From: Verrucomicrobiaceae bacterium
Lineage (GTDB): Bacteria; Verrucomicrobiota; Verrucomicrobiia; Verrucomicrobiales; Verrucomicrobiaceae
Reading direction: 5' to 3'
DNA length: 64,000 bases
NCBI GenBank assembly: GCA_016713245.1
Contig: JADJPM010000004.1
Coordinates: forward strand, 1,116,001 to 1,180,000
Under the pieces are notes generated by a model that ran no database searches, had not been told where the DNA came from, and worked only from the letters and a program-made list of their open reading frames with translations. Positions 50,034 through 60,000 of this stretch are shown here, one piece after another. Each line of letters begins with the position of its first letter. Position 1 is the stretch's first letter. The position numbers and the translations under genes are program-made.

Positions 50034-51398
50034 ATGCCTTCTCTCGATTCATTTTCACGTCGCGACCTCCTCGCCCGTCTGGGAGGTGGTTTGGGCTCGT
50101 TGGGGCTTGTTTCCAGTCTTGAAGCCGCAGGCGGCCTGCCGCGCACGAATTTCATCCCGAAGGCCAAACGCATCATTCATCTCTTCATGAATGGCGGTCC
50201 TTTCGGTCCTGACTACTTCGACCCGAAGCCCGCGCTGACCAAATATGCCGGTCAGAAGCCCGAAGGCGCGGATCTCCGCACCGAACGGCCCACCGGCGGC
50301 TTGCTCGCCTCGCCGTATGCCTATTCGAAGCACGGCCAAAGCGGCTTGGAGATCAGCGAATTGCTCCCGAACCTCGCCCGGCATGCCGATGACCTTTGCG
50401 TGCTGCGTTCCTGCCACACCGACAATCCCAATCACGGCCCCGCGTTGCTGCTCATGAACAATGGCACGATGACCGAGCGCGTGCCCAGCATGGGTTCGTG
50501 GCTCAGCTACGGCCTCGGCAATGAAAACGCCAACCTGCCCTCCTTCGTTGTGCTGTGCCCCGGCAAGCCCGTGCGCTTCTCGATCCTGTGGAGCAGTGCC
50601 TTCCTACCTGCGCAGCATCAGGGTGTTTACATCAATCACTCCAATCTCGATCCGAAGCAGATGATCCCGTGGCTGACCAACAGCCGCCTGGCATCCAGCG
50701 ACCAACGCCGCCAGCTCGATCTCATGCAGACGCTCAATGCCGAGCACCTCGCGGCTCGTGGTGGAGCCGATGTCATGCTCAACGGCCGCATCCAGGCCAT
50801 GGAAACCGCCTTCCGCATGCAGTCGGCGGCCACCGATGCCTTCGACGTGAATCTCGAGTCGCCCAAAGTTCGCGAGATGTATGGCACGAGCCATTTCTCC
50901 AACGGCTGCTTGATGGCCCGCAGGCTCGTCGAGCGTGGCGTGCGCTTCGTGCAGGTCTATTACGGCAACGGCCAGCCCTGGGACACCCATTCCAACCACG
51001 AAACCGCCACGCGAAAACTCGCCGCCGACATCGACCGGCCCATCGCCGCCCTCATCGCCGATCTCAAGCAGCGTGGCATGCTCGACGACACGCTCATCGT
51101 CTGGGGCGGCGAGTTCGGTCGCACGCCCGTCAGTGAGAACGGCAATGGCCGCGACCACAACCCGCACGGCTTCTGCATGTTCTTCGCTGGCGGTGGAGCA
51201 CGCGGCGGCACCGCCTATGGCCAGAGCGACGAATTCGGCTTCAAGGCCGCCGTGGACAAAATGCACATCCACGACATCCACGCCACCATCCTGCACCTCC
51301 TCGGCATCGACCACGAAAAGCTCACCTACCGCTACGCCGGCCGCGATTACCGACTCACCGATGTGCATGGCCGTGTGCCGCGAGCCATTGTGGGCTGA
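50034..51398 (+). CDS. Tat-exported DUF1501 protein
   Basis: 454 residues. The N-terminus SFSRRDLLARLGGGLGSLGL is a twin-arginine signal (SRRDLL). RIIHLFMNGGPFGPDYFDPK and VIVWGGEFGRTPVSENGNGR (in the form TLIVWGGEFGRTP), then DHNPHGFCMFFAGGG, are hallmarks of DUF1501, a sulfatase/alkaline-phosphatase-superfamily relative. The family is abundant in Planctomycetota and Verrucomicrobiota, usually next to a DUF1549/DUF1553 gene; here that partner is at 17195. I chose the ATG at 50034 since the Tat signal starts there. Enzymatic activity is not established. Confidence 0.92.
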   Translation: MPSLDSFSRRDLLARLGGGLGSLGLVSSLEAAGGLPRTNFIPKAKRIIHLFMNGGPFGPDYFDPKPALTKYAGQKPEGADLRTERPTGGLLASPYAYSKHGQSGLEISELLPNLARHADDLCVLRSCHTDNPNHGPALLLMNNGTMTERVPSMGSWLSYGLGNENANLPSFVVLCPGKPVRFSILWSSAFLPAQHQGVYINHSNLDPKQMIPWLTNSRLASSDQRRQLDLMQTLNAEHLAARGGADVMLNGRIQAMETAFRMQSAATDAFDVNLESPKVREMYGTSHFSNGCLMARRLVERGVRFVQVYYGNGQPWDTHSNHETATRKLAADIDRPIAALIADLKQRGMLDDTLIVWGGEFGRTPVSENGNGRDHNPHGFCMFFAGGGARGGTAYGQSDEFGFKAAVDKMHIHDIHATILHLLGIDHEKLTYRYAGRDYRLTDVHGRVPRAIVG

Positions 51399-51488
51399 GG
51401 GCAGAGAGTGATTTCACCTTCAGACTCGAAATTCCTTCGCCGGGAGTCCGTTTGTTGCCATCCTCCACGCTCCCTTCCCGACTCACGT

Positions 51489-53018
51489 ATGTCTTCTCCC
51501 TCCGCTCCCTCCTCCACCGGTCGTAACATGGCGCTCATCGCCGCTTTCCTAGGCTGGATGTTTGATGGGTTCGAAATGGGACTCTTCCCGCTGATCGGGA
51601 AACCGGCGTTGCAGGATCTTCTCGCAAGCACCGCGGCTCCCGAGGCGCTCAGTGCCACGCTGGATCGCTGGTTCAGCGTCATCATCGCCACCTTCCTCGT
51701 CGGAGCTGCCACGGGCGGTGTGTTCTTTGGCTGGTTGGGAGACCGGATCGGCCGGGTCAAAGCCATGTCCTTCTCCATCTTCACCTACGCCATTTTCACC
51801 GGCTTGTGCGGCTTTGCCACGGAGGCCTGGCACATCGCCATTCTTCGTTTCGTGGCCTCCCTCGGCATGGGGGGCGAGTGGGCGCTGGGCGTGGCGCTGG
51901 TGAATGAACTGTGGACGCATGGCAATCGCGCCTTCGTGGCCGGAGCCATCGGCGCGGCGGCCAATATCGGCTACCTCCTCGTCGCTGGCCTGAGCCTCGG
52001 CATGAATACCTTCATCGAAACGATGCGCACCTGGACGCTGGCTCTCGGTGGCAGTGAAGAACTGGCCGGATGGCTGCTCGATCATCAGGCTTGGCGCTTC
52101 CTCATGCTCATCGGTGCGCTGCCGGCGATCATCATCTTCCTGATTCGAATCTTTGTGCCTGAATCGGACAAGTGGGAGGAGGAAAAAGCAGCAGGCAAAA
52201 CCAGTCACTGGAGCACGATGGACCTCAAAGGCGTGCTCATCGGTGCTATCGTGGCGATGTTTATCATCTGGTCGTGGTCTCCCTCCGGTATCGAAAGTGG
52301 TGTTACACCGCTGATGGCCGTCATCATCACCGTGGTGGGCTTTGGAGCCGTTGTTTGGGGTTATTTGTTACCCGTGCGCCGTTACCTGGGTCGGGCTGAA
52401 GCCGCTGGCAGCATCACCGAGGGCAGCCGCATCCGTGTGCGCAAAAATTTGATCATGGGGGCAACCCTCGCGGGCATCGCCCTGCTAGGCACCTGGGGCG
52501 CAGCCCAGCAGAGCGCCAAGTGGTCCACCTCGGCTGATTTGAATGCGAATGGTTTCACCAATGTGGCGCAATACACCCAGATCGCGACTTCGGTGGGGGC
52601 GTGCTTGTTTGCCTTCATCGCTCCCGTCATCTCGAACCTGCTGAACCGCCGGGTGACCTACTTTTTCATGTGCATCCTCGCCTTGGCCTCGGCGCTGTTG
52701 TTCTACCAAACGAATGCGGTCATCAACGGCTGGTTCTTCGCGACCGCCTTCATCATGGGAGGTATCACCGCGAGCTTTTACGGCTTCTTCCCGCTCTACC
52801 TGCCCGAGCTTTTCCCCACCAGCGTGCGAGCCACCGGCCAGGGCTTCTGCTTCAATGTGGGACGCATCATCGCCGCCATTGGCGGACTTCAAATTGCGAA
52901 TCTCGTCCACGCCTTCGGTACCTCCGCCAATGCCTATTCTGCGCTCTGCTCGATCTACCTCGTCGGCATGGTGCTCATCTGGTTCGCCCCGGAGACAAAG
53001 GGCGAGAGCCTCTCATGA
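51489..53018 (+). CDS. Major facilitator superfamily transporter
   Basis: 509 residues, about 12 or more membrane helices. FLGWMFDGFEMGLFPLIGKP in helix 1, the loop motif GWLGDRIGRVKAMSFSIF after helix 2 and LGMGGEWALGVALVNELW in helix 4 match the metabolite:H+ symporter/sugar-porter group that includes NanT and aromatic-acid carriers. FFPLYLPELFPTSVRATGQG follows near the end. A sialate or other sugar-acid substrate would fit the sialidases in this window, but that is only context. The start ATG at 51489 is the first that leaves a normal N-terminus. Confidence 0.88.
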   Translation: MSSPSAPSSTGRNMALIAAFLGWMFDGFEMGLFPLIGKPALQDLLASTAAPEALSATLDRWFSVIIATFLVGAATGGVFFGWLGDRIGRVKAMSFSIFTYAIFTGLCGFATEAWHIAILRFVASLGMGGEWALGVALVNELWTHGNRAFVAGAIGAAANIGYLLVAGLSLGMNTFIETMRTWTLALGGSEELAGWLLDHQAWRFLMLIGALPAIIIFLIRIFVPESDKWEEEKAAGKTSHWSTMDLKGVLIGAIVAMFIIWSWSPSGIESGVTPLMAVIITVVGFGAVVWGYLLPVRRYLGRAEAAGSITEGSRIRVRKNLIMGATLAGIALLGTWGAAQQSAKWSTSADLNANGFTNVAQYTQIATSVGACLFAFIAPVISNLLNRRVTYFFMCILALASALLFYQTNAVINGWFFATAFIMGGITASFYGFFPLYLPELFPTSVRATGQGFCFNVGRIIAAIGGLQIANLVHAFGTSANAYSALCSIYLVGMVLIWFAPETKGESLS

Positions 53019-53035
53019 TGGGGGGACTCCCTCTG

Positions 53036-54325
53036 CTACCAGCAGAGTCCTTCATACTTCCACGACAGCGCTTGCAGTTCCGGCCAGCCATTCACATCAA
53101 TGACGTGCTGCTCGGGTCGCACGCAGTCGCGTAGCTCGTCGAGATCGGCACAGGCTTGAGCGGCCACGATGACCTCGCTTTCTTGCACGACTTGGGCTGC
53201 TGAGTCGCTCATCAGCCGGGCCAGATGGGGCATGCGACGCTGGATCTCCGCTTCGTTGGCCCCGATGAGGCGGGTGAGATTCACACTTGGATCAAAGATG
53301 CGTAGCGAGTGCCCGCGGCCCAGCAGCGTCTCCGCCAGTGATACCATGGGGCTGCCGCGCAGGTCATCCGTGCCTGCTTTGAAGGCGAGACCAATAAGAC
53401 CGATTCGTTGCGCTCCCGTGGCCTCCACAAGGCGGGTGAGATGTTCCAGGTGGGCCTGATTCGAATCCATCATCTGCTCGATCAGCGGCAGTTTCAGCCC
53501 TTCCGATCTCGCCAAAGCGGCGAGCACGCCCACGTCCTTCGGCAGGCAGGAGCCGCCAATCGGATTTCCGGGCTTCAGGTAGGCGCGGGAGATGTTCAGC
53601 CTCTCATCGCGACCCAGCGCGGCCATCACCCGGCGGGCATCCAGGCCGAGAAATTTCCCCACGCGGCCCATCTCATTCGCAAAACCGGCTTTGAGGGCAT
53701 GGAAGGCATTGCAGGCATATTTGAGCATCTCCGCCTCCTCCCAGCGCAGCACCTCGTCAAAGCGGCCCAGGCCTTCCAACGCCTCCACAGGGCTTTCGCC
53801 GTTTTCCGTGCCCAAGACACTCAGACTCGGTTCGAGGAAATCATGCACTGCCGAGCCTTCGCGAAGAAACTCCGGCACATACAGCACCCGAGCCGCCCTC
53901 CCCGTGAAGAACTCCGCCACCAGCGCCCGCGTGCTGCCGGGAGGCATTGTGCTGCGAAAAACCACCGTGTGGGGCTTCGGAGACTCACGCAGCGCCGCCG
54001 CGATCTGCGCTGCCACCGCCCGCACATGATCCATCTGCACGCGACCATTGCTCAGCGAGGGCGTGCCCACGCAAACGAGGCTCGTGCTCGAACCACGCAC
54101 GGCTTCCGACGCATCCAAAGTCGCCCGCAGCAGGCCGCTGGAATGCCCTTGGCGCACCAGATCCTCCAATCCCGGCTCCACGAGGGGAGAATGGCCCGTG
54201 TTCACCGCATCCACCTTCTCCGCCTTCGCATCCACTCCGATCACGGCCATCCCCCGGCCGGCGAGGCACGCCGCCGTAACTGTCCCCACGTAACCGAGGC
54301 CGAAAACACTGACTGCATTGCTCAT
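53036..54325 (-). CDS. UDP-glucose/GDP-mannose 6-dehydrogenase
   Basis: NAD-dependent four-electron oxidation of a nucleotide sugar to the uronic acid for exopolysaccharide. 429 residues from the ATG at 54325. The N-terminal Rossmann motif is SVFGLGYVGTVTAACLAGRG, FRSTMPPGSTRALV and YVPEFLREGSAVHDF follow, and the catalytic Cys260 is in NPIGGSCLPKDVGVLAALA. Those details, especially PEFLREG and GGSCLPKD, resemble GDP-mannose dehydrogenase (AlgD) more than UDP-glucose dehydrogenase (usually GGSCFPKD). No other exopolysaccharide gene is next to it. Further upstream in-frame ATGs (54337, 54412) are less likely. Confidence 0.9.
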   Translation of the reverse strand: MSNAVSVFGLGYVGTVTAACLAGRGMAVIGVDAKAEKVDAVNTGHSPLVEPGLEDLVRQGHSSGLLRATLDASEAVRGSSTSLVCVGTPSLSNGRVQMDHVRAVAAQIAAALRESPKPHTVVFRSTMPPGSTRALVAEFFTGRAARVLYVPEFLREGSAVHDFLEPSLSVLGTENGESPVEALEGLGRFDEVLRWEEAEMLKYACNAFHALKAGFANEMGRVGKFLGLDARRVMAALGRDERLNISRAYLKPGNPIGGSCLPKDVGVLAALARSEGLKLPLIEQMMDSNQAHLEHLTRLVEATGAQRIGLIGLAFKAGTDDLRGSPMVSLAETLLGRGHSLRIFDPSVNLTRLIGANEAEIQRRMPHLARLMSDSAAQVVQESEVIVAAQACADLDELRDCVRPEQHVIDVNGWPELQALSWKYEGLCW

Positions 54326-54429
54326 CTGCGCTGACATCTCGGAACTCAAGCATGCAGCCCGTCTTCCCGCCACCTCCCTTTTGCCGCGGAGAATAACTTT
54401 GCGGCGGCGCATGGCGCTGCTGTTTTAAA

Positions 54430-54918
54430 GCTGGAGAGTGGACGCTGAGCAGCAGCATCGTCAAAGCCAAGAGTCTCTACGCCGTGGCGAAGATCAAACA
54501 ACTGTGCACGCTCGACGCACAGCTCGACGAATACCTCCGCCGCATTGAGGCGCTCTTTGCCAGTCATGCCGACAGCGGCATGTTCGGCTCCCTACCCGGC
54601 GCAGGACCGAAACTCGCCCCGCGGCTGCTCAGCGAGATCGGCAGCGACCGCAGCCTGTATGATGATGCCCAAGGCCTGCAATGCATTGCCGGCACCGCGC
54701 CAGTGAGTTACCAATCCGGCAAGATCGCCAAGGTGCAGATGCGTCGCAGCTGTAACCGCAACCTGCGCCACACCATGCACATGCTTGCTGACAAAAGCCG
54801 GGAGAAATGCACCTGGGCCAGCATCTACTACGACGAGCTGCGCAAACGCGGCAAAAGCCACGCCCAGGCCTTGCGCAGCCTCGGTCAACGATGGCTGAAG
54901 ATCATGTGGAAGATGTGA
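54430..54918 (+). pseudogene. IS110-family transposase remnant (C-terminal part)
   Basis: Only the C-terminal transposase_20 part remains. The alignable region starts before any start codon (WTLSSSIVKAKSLYAVAKIK, from about 54436), continues with the helix-hairpin-helix-like MFGSLPGAGPKLAPRLLSEI and IAGTAPVSYQSGKIAKVQMR, then RRSCNRNLRHTMHMLADKSR, and reaches a stop at 54918. The N-terminal DEDD catalytic domain is absent, so it cannot transpose. A GTG at 54484 would give a 144-residue product if translated, but that is unlikely to be a functional protein. It marks an old insertion between the dehydrogenase and desaturase genes. Confidence 0.85.
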
Positions 54919-55215
54919 CAGACGAGTGCCCGCTGCGACGCCGAACTGCACATGAAAAACCTGCTCACTCACGGCTCCTGGGGGCTCAAAGTCCAACCTT
55001 CTTAATGCTCCCAAGCAATGTGAAAAACTTCCTCAAAAAGCCGGTCGCAACCGATAGAACTTCTTCAATTGGCAGTCGAAGTCGAGGAACCAACGAATAG
55101 CCTGCCTTGCTCTGGCAGTTCCAGCGGCGGCGACGAATGTGACTCATGTTGCTCTGGGCTGCCTCTCGTCACATTGGCAAACTCATCGCTTTGCTCCTTC
55201 GGAGGTTCCTATGCT
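54919..55215. other. Gene-free stretch after the IS110 remnant
   Basis: Probably the right end of the decayed insertion sequence followed by the promoter region of the desaturase gene. I see no intact ORF, clear inverted terminal repeat or RNA gene in these 297 bases. Confidence 0.4.
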
Positions 55216-56001
55216 ATGACAAAGCCATCACTAGCCTCTTTGGGCACGGATTTACTACTCACCACCACCTGGGAGCGTGTGCGCTGCTTGACGCTGCCAT
55301 TCTTAACCTGCCTTGGATTCTTCGTGGCGGGAGAGAAGGGCTGGTGGGCTGCCGCGCTGGCTTGTGCGGCGCTGCAGAGCTTTTTCACCTATGCCTCGAC
55401 CTCGCATGATCTGGTGCATCGCACCCTGAAATTGCCGCTATGGCTCAATGAGTCGTTGCTGTGCTTGATCGAGGGCCTGTCCTTCCGCTCCGGACATGCT
55501 TTCCGTGTGACCCATTTGCACCACCATCAGACTTTTCCCAGTGCGGAAGATCTGGAAGGTGCCGCTGCTCGGATGACGTGGTTTGGAGCCTTGCTGGATG
55601 GCTTGACGGCTCAGCCGCGTCTATGGTTCTGGGCACTTCGCCATAGTCGTGACGGCCAACGACGTTGGATCATCGGCGAGGGCTTCGGCGTGCTCCTCTG
55701 GTCTGCGATATGCTTTTCCACACCTGTCGGGACAGCCTACCTGTTGGTCACCGTGGCCGGTAGCTGGGTTTATCCGCTCATGACCAGCTACATGCCGCAT
55801 GATGCGAGCACGGATGATCCGCTGCGGCAGACACGACTTTTCCGCGGGCGTGTCGTCGCTTGGTTGAGCTGGGAGCACCTGTATCACTTGGAGCATCATC
55901 TTTACCCGCAGGTGCCGCATCACCGCTGGTCGGAACTGGCACGTCGGCTTGATCCATACTTTGCAGATCAAGGAATCAAGCCCATCATCCTGTGGCGATG
56001 A
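55216..56001 (+). CDS. Membrane-bound fatty-acid/carotenoid desaturase family protein
   Basis: Di-iron membrane oxygenase, 261 residues. The three His boxes are complete: HDLVH (64-68), HLHHH (100-104) and HLEHH (224-228, in WEHLYHLEHHLYPQVPHHRW). Four or more membrane helices surround them. The short length and final box are like those of beta-carotene ketolase/hydroxylase relatives as much as acyl-lipid desaturases, so the substrate is open. I chose the ATG at 55216, as the reading upstream goes into the insertion-sequence remnant. The stop overlaps the start of the next gene (ATGA). Confidence 0.85.
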   Translation: MTKPSLASLGTDLLLTTTWERVRCLTLPFLTCLGFFVAGEKGWWAAALACAALQSFFTYASTSHDLVHRTLKLPLWLNESLLCLIEGLSFRSGHAFRVTHLHHHQTFPSAEDLEGAAARMTWFGALLDGLTAQPRLWFWALRHSRDGQRRWIIGEGFGVLLWSAICFSTPVGTAYLLVTVAGSWVYPLMTSYMPHDASTDDPLRQTRLFRGRVVAWLSWEHLYHLEHHLYPQVPHHRWSELARRLDPYFADQGIKPIILWR

Positions 56002-56936
56002 CTTCCCGCGACTCCCGATCCTTTTTTGTGGCTCTCCTTGGTGATGGGAGGTCGCTCATTTTACTGACGGCGGTGGCTTTGGCCTTTGCGGGTGGCGGCG
56101 CGATCTTCCTGTCGGTAACGGGGCATTTTTTGCCGCATGATGTGGAGTTCCTCGGCATCCAGCCGGCCGCGCTTTGTGGTCTGAACCAGTGCCGCATCGT
56201 GCATTTCATGATTCATGACCGTGCGTCCTTCGGTGGCGTGCTGCTGGCTATCGCAGTGCTCTACACCTGGCTGGCGATGTTTCCGCTGCGCGAAGGCGAG
56301 AGCTGGGCGTGGTGGACGCTGGTGCTGACGAATGCGACGGGTTTCGGCTCATTCCTCACCTACCTCGGCTATGGCTACCTCGACAGTTGGCACGCGTGGT
56401 CCACGCTGCTGCTGCTGCCGGTGACCGTTCTGGGGCTGTGCCTCACCCGAAGGTTATGTTTGAGGCCGTTTTCTTGGTCGCCAAGCTGGTGGCCGTCCGT
56501 GTGGCTCTCGCGGGCGGCCATGGGCTGGCTGCTCTGGCTGGCTTGGGGCGCGGGCATGGTGGCTGCGGGTGCCACAATCATGTTCGTGGGCATGACAGAA
56601 GTGTTTGTGCCGAGTGATCTGGAGTTCATCGGCTACACACTGGCTCAGCTGGAAGCCATCAATCCGCGCCTCGTGCCACTGATCGCTCATGATCGAGCGG
56701 GTTTCGGCGGTGGGGTGTTCACCACGGGATTACTCGTTCTGTGCGTGGTTTGGAAAGCGCCGCCTTCGAGGCATGTTTGGCAGGCGCTCCTCGTTGCGGG
56801 CGGTATTGGCTTTTTGCTCGCTGTCGGCGTGCATTACCCCATCGGCTACCTCGACGCGGAGCACCTGGTGCCCGCTTGGGTTGGCACCGTGGCGTTTGGG
56901 TTGGGCGCAGGGCTTTCATGGCCGCGCATGAAGTGA
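55998..56936 (+). CDS. Polytopic membrane protein with internal duplication
   Basis: 312 residues, about eight membrane helices, family not named. Two halves offset by about 158 residues carry the same motifs: FLPHDVEFLG (44-53) and FVPSDLEFIG (203-212); HFMIHDRASFGG (69-80) and PLIAHDRAGFGG (227-238); and GFGSFLTYLGYGYLDSW (115-131) against GIGFLLAVGVHYPIGYLD. The conserved His-Asp-Arg and Pro-x-Asp-x-Glu-Phe in each half suggest a paired functional site, perhaps for metal or small-molecule binding. Translation is coupled to the desaturase gene through ATGA, so the two products probably act on the same lipid or pigment. No function is assigned. Confidence 0.8.
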   Translation: MTSRDSRSFFVALLGDGRSLILLTAVALAFAGGGAIFLSVTGHFLPHDVEFLGIQPAALCGLNQCRIVHFMIHDRASFGGVLLAIAVLYTWLAMFPLREGESWAWWTLVLTNATGFGSFLTYLGYGYLDSWHAWSTLLLLPVTVLGLCLTRRLCLRPFSWSPSWWPSVWLSRAAMGWLLWLAWGAGMVAAGATIMFVGMTEVFVPSDLEFIGYTLAQLEAINPRLVPLIAHDRAGFGGGVFTTGLLVLCVVWKAPPSRHVWQALLVAGGIGFLLAVGVHYPIGYLDAEHLVPAWVGTVAFGLGAGLSWPRMK

Positions 56937-56978
56937 GTTTTCCTCTTCCAATTCAGAAGCTTTTTCGATAAAACGGCC

Positions 56979-57007
56979 ACCCGGAGTGGCACAGCAGGAC
57001 TCCGGGT
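56979..57007 (+). promoter_or_regulatory. Perfect 9-bp inverted repeat just before the lyase gene
   Basis: ACCCGGAGT (56979-56987) and ACTCCGGGT (56999-57007) are perfect arms around an 11-nt loop (GGCACAGCAGG). The repeat ends 8 bp before the ATG at 57016. It may be an operator or a translation-controlling hairpin, and no T-run follows. Confidence 0.5.
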
Positions 57008-57015
57008 CCAACCGC

Positions 57016-60000
57016 ATGCTCCGCCTCACGCTTCTTTTTCTCTTTGCCGCCGCCGTTTCTGCCTTTTCGCAGGGAACGGGCCTCACAGGCCAGTATTATG
57101 ACACCGCGACCTTCACCACGCTGAAGACGACGCGCACGGATACGGCGGTGAATTTCAATTTCAGCTCGGGGATTCCGGCGGGGACGGCGATCACGAATGC
57201 GGACACGTTTTCCATCGCGTGGTCGGGGCAGATCGAGCCTGAGTTTTCGGGGCTCTACACGTTTTATGTGTCGGCGGATGATGGGGCGCGGCTTTGGGTG
57301 AATGACCAGATGATCGCGAGTCGCACGTTTTTCACCACGCCGACGGAAATGCGCGGTCAGGTGCAGCTCACGGCGGGCAAACGGGTGAACATCCGGCTGG
57401 AATACATCGAGCACACCGGTGGCGCTTCGGTGAAGCTGGAGTGGTCGTGCGCATCGCGGGCGCGGGAGGTGATTCCGACGTCGCGGCTGTATCCGTCTCG
57501 CGTGGACAAGCTGGGCGGCTCGGTGTTGCGGGAGCATTGGAGCGGCATCGCGGGCGGGGCGATCTCGTCGGTCACGTCGAACGCGAACTACCCGAACAAG
57601 CCGGGCGGTCGCGAGTTCATCACGTCGTTCGAGTGTCTGGCGCAGGATTGGGCGGATTCGTATGGCACGCGGGTCACGGGTTTCATCGTGCCGCCGGTGA
57701 CGGGGAGTTACACCTTCGCGGTGAGTGGCGATGAGGTGGTGGAGCTGTATGTGAGCACGGATGCGACGAGCGCGAACAAGTCACTCGCGGCGAGTGTGAG
57801 CAGCGCCACGGCGTTTCGTGCCTGGGGCACGCCTTCGAGTGCGCGGACGTTGACGCAGGGTGTGCGGTATTATGTGGAACTGCTGCACAAGGAAAACACG
57901 GGCACGGATCATTGGTCGGTGGGCTGGAAAAAGCCGGGCGATGCCGTGTTTTCGGTGATTCCGGGCTCGGCGCTGGCGCAACCGGGCACGACGACGGCGC
58001 AGCCGACGGAGACGAATCTGCTCAACACGATGGCGCAGGATCACCCGCGCTTGTTTGCCACGGCGGAGCGTTTTGCGAAGCTGAAAGCGGCTTACCTGAG
58101 CCCCACGGCATCGCAGGCGAAGACTTGGGCACAAAACGCGATCAACTCGGCGAACTCGATCCTCACGCAGGCCCCCGTGGTCTATGCGCCGGATGTGCGC
58201 AGCGTCATCTTGAACGACTCCCGCAAGGTGGTGGACCGCATGTATAAGCTCGGCCTCGCGTGGCAACTCACGGGCGATGCGCAGTATGCGGAGCGTGCGT
58301 GGACGGAGCTGAACACCGTGGCGGACAACACTCTTTTCCCGAACTGGAACCCCAGCCACTTTCTCGACACCGCGGAGATGACGCACGCCTGCGCCATCGG
58401 CTACGACTGGTTTTACCACTACTGGGACGCCTCGCGGCGCACGACGATCCGCACGGCGATCATCAACAAAGGGCTCACTCCGGGCCTCTCGCAGTTCACG
58501 TCGAACGCAGGCTGGTCGCAAAGCGATGGCAACAACTGGAACCAAGTCTGCACCGGTGGCCTCAGCATGGGCGCCTTGGTCGTCGGCACGGAAAGCGAGA
58601 CGCTGGTGGAGAACATCCTCAATCGCTCCATCAACTCCACGCGGCCATGCTGGAAGCATTTCACCACCGACAACGGCGCGTGGTATGAAGGCCCGGGCTA
58701 CTGGGGCTACACGACGGAGTATGGCATGCGCATGTTGGCGGGTTTGGAATGGGTGCTGGGCAGTGATTTCGGCATCAGCAACACGCAACATGTCTCCGAG
58801 GCGGGCTATGGACCGATGAACTCGCTCGGCACCTCGAATGTCATTTTTAACTACGCCGATGCAGGCGCTGGCGGCGGCACTCGCGGGGCGCAGTTTCAGT
58901 GGATGGCACGGCGTTACGGCATCGCGGCCTACGATGGCTGGGAAAACACGGGCAGCGGCAGTGCGCTGAGTGCGCTGTGGTGGAATGATCACGCGGGCAT
59001 CACCGTGGCGAACAATGGCTCCGCGCCTGACATGGCCTTTCATGGTGATGCAGGCACCGCTTTCGAGGCGCAGGAAATGGTGACGATGCGCGGCAAGTGG
59101 GCCGATAGCCGTGCGACCTTCGTCGGCACGAAAGGCGGCCAAATGGGCGCGGACCATGGCAATCTCGACGCGGGCACCTTTGTGCTCGATGCGCTCGGCA
59201 AGCGCTGGTTTCACGATCTCGGCGGCGACAACTATGCGCTGACCAACTACTTCAGCTTCCCCTCGAACGCCTCTGGCGTCGATCGCTGGGACTACTATCG
59301 AATGAGGCCGGAGGGGCAGAACACGCTTGCCATCAATCCCGATGGCACCGCAGGCATGGTGCTGAATGCCGTCGCGCCGCTCACCGCGTATCAAAGCGAG
59401 CCCGGTGGCAGCAGTTCATTCTCGATCCATGATCTCACGCCCGTTTACAGCGGCATGAGCAAGGTCTGGCGCGGCGTGCGGCTCATGGGCGCTCGTGATG
59501 AGGTGCTCGTGCAGGATGAAATCCAAGCGGCGACTGGCAAGACGGTGTGGTGGTTCGCGCATTACACGCATCCGACCACGAGCGTGGTGATCGATCCCGA
59601 TGGCACGAGCGCGATGCTCACACAGGGCGCGGAGCGTCTGTGGTGCAAAATCGTGAGCGGCGGCGGCACTTTCCAAATCATGGATGCAGTGCCTTTGCCC
59701 GGTTCGGCGAATCCGGTGACGACTCCGGCGCAGAACGCGAACACCGGCCACAAGAAGCTCGCCATCAATCTCACCAACGTCACGAACACGACGCTCGCGG
59801 TGTGGTTCGTGCCTTTGCAAACGGCGGATCCCATCCCGACGACGCTGCCGACGATCACCGCGCTCAACACCTGGAACATCGCCGCCACCAATGATGCGCC
59901 GGTGGCCGTGAATGGTGTCGCCACGAGCAATGGCGAGAACCCGGTGGACATCGATTTGCGCAGCTACATCACCGACGACTCCACGCCGAGTGCGCAGATG

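Noticed and set aside
54484..54918. A 144-residue functional protein starting at GTG
   Set aside because: Similarity to IS110 transposases extends upstream of the GTG and the catalytic domain is missing, so it is a truncated remnant.
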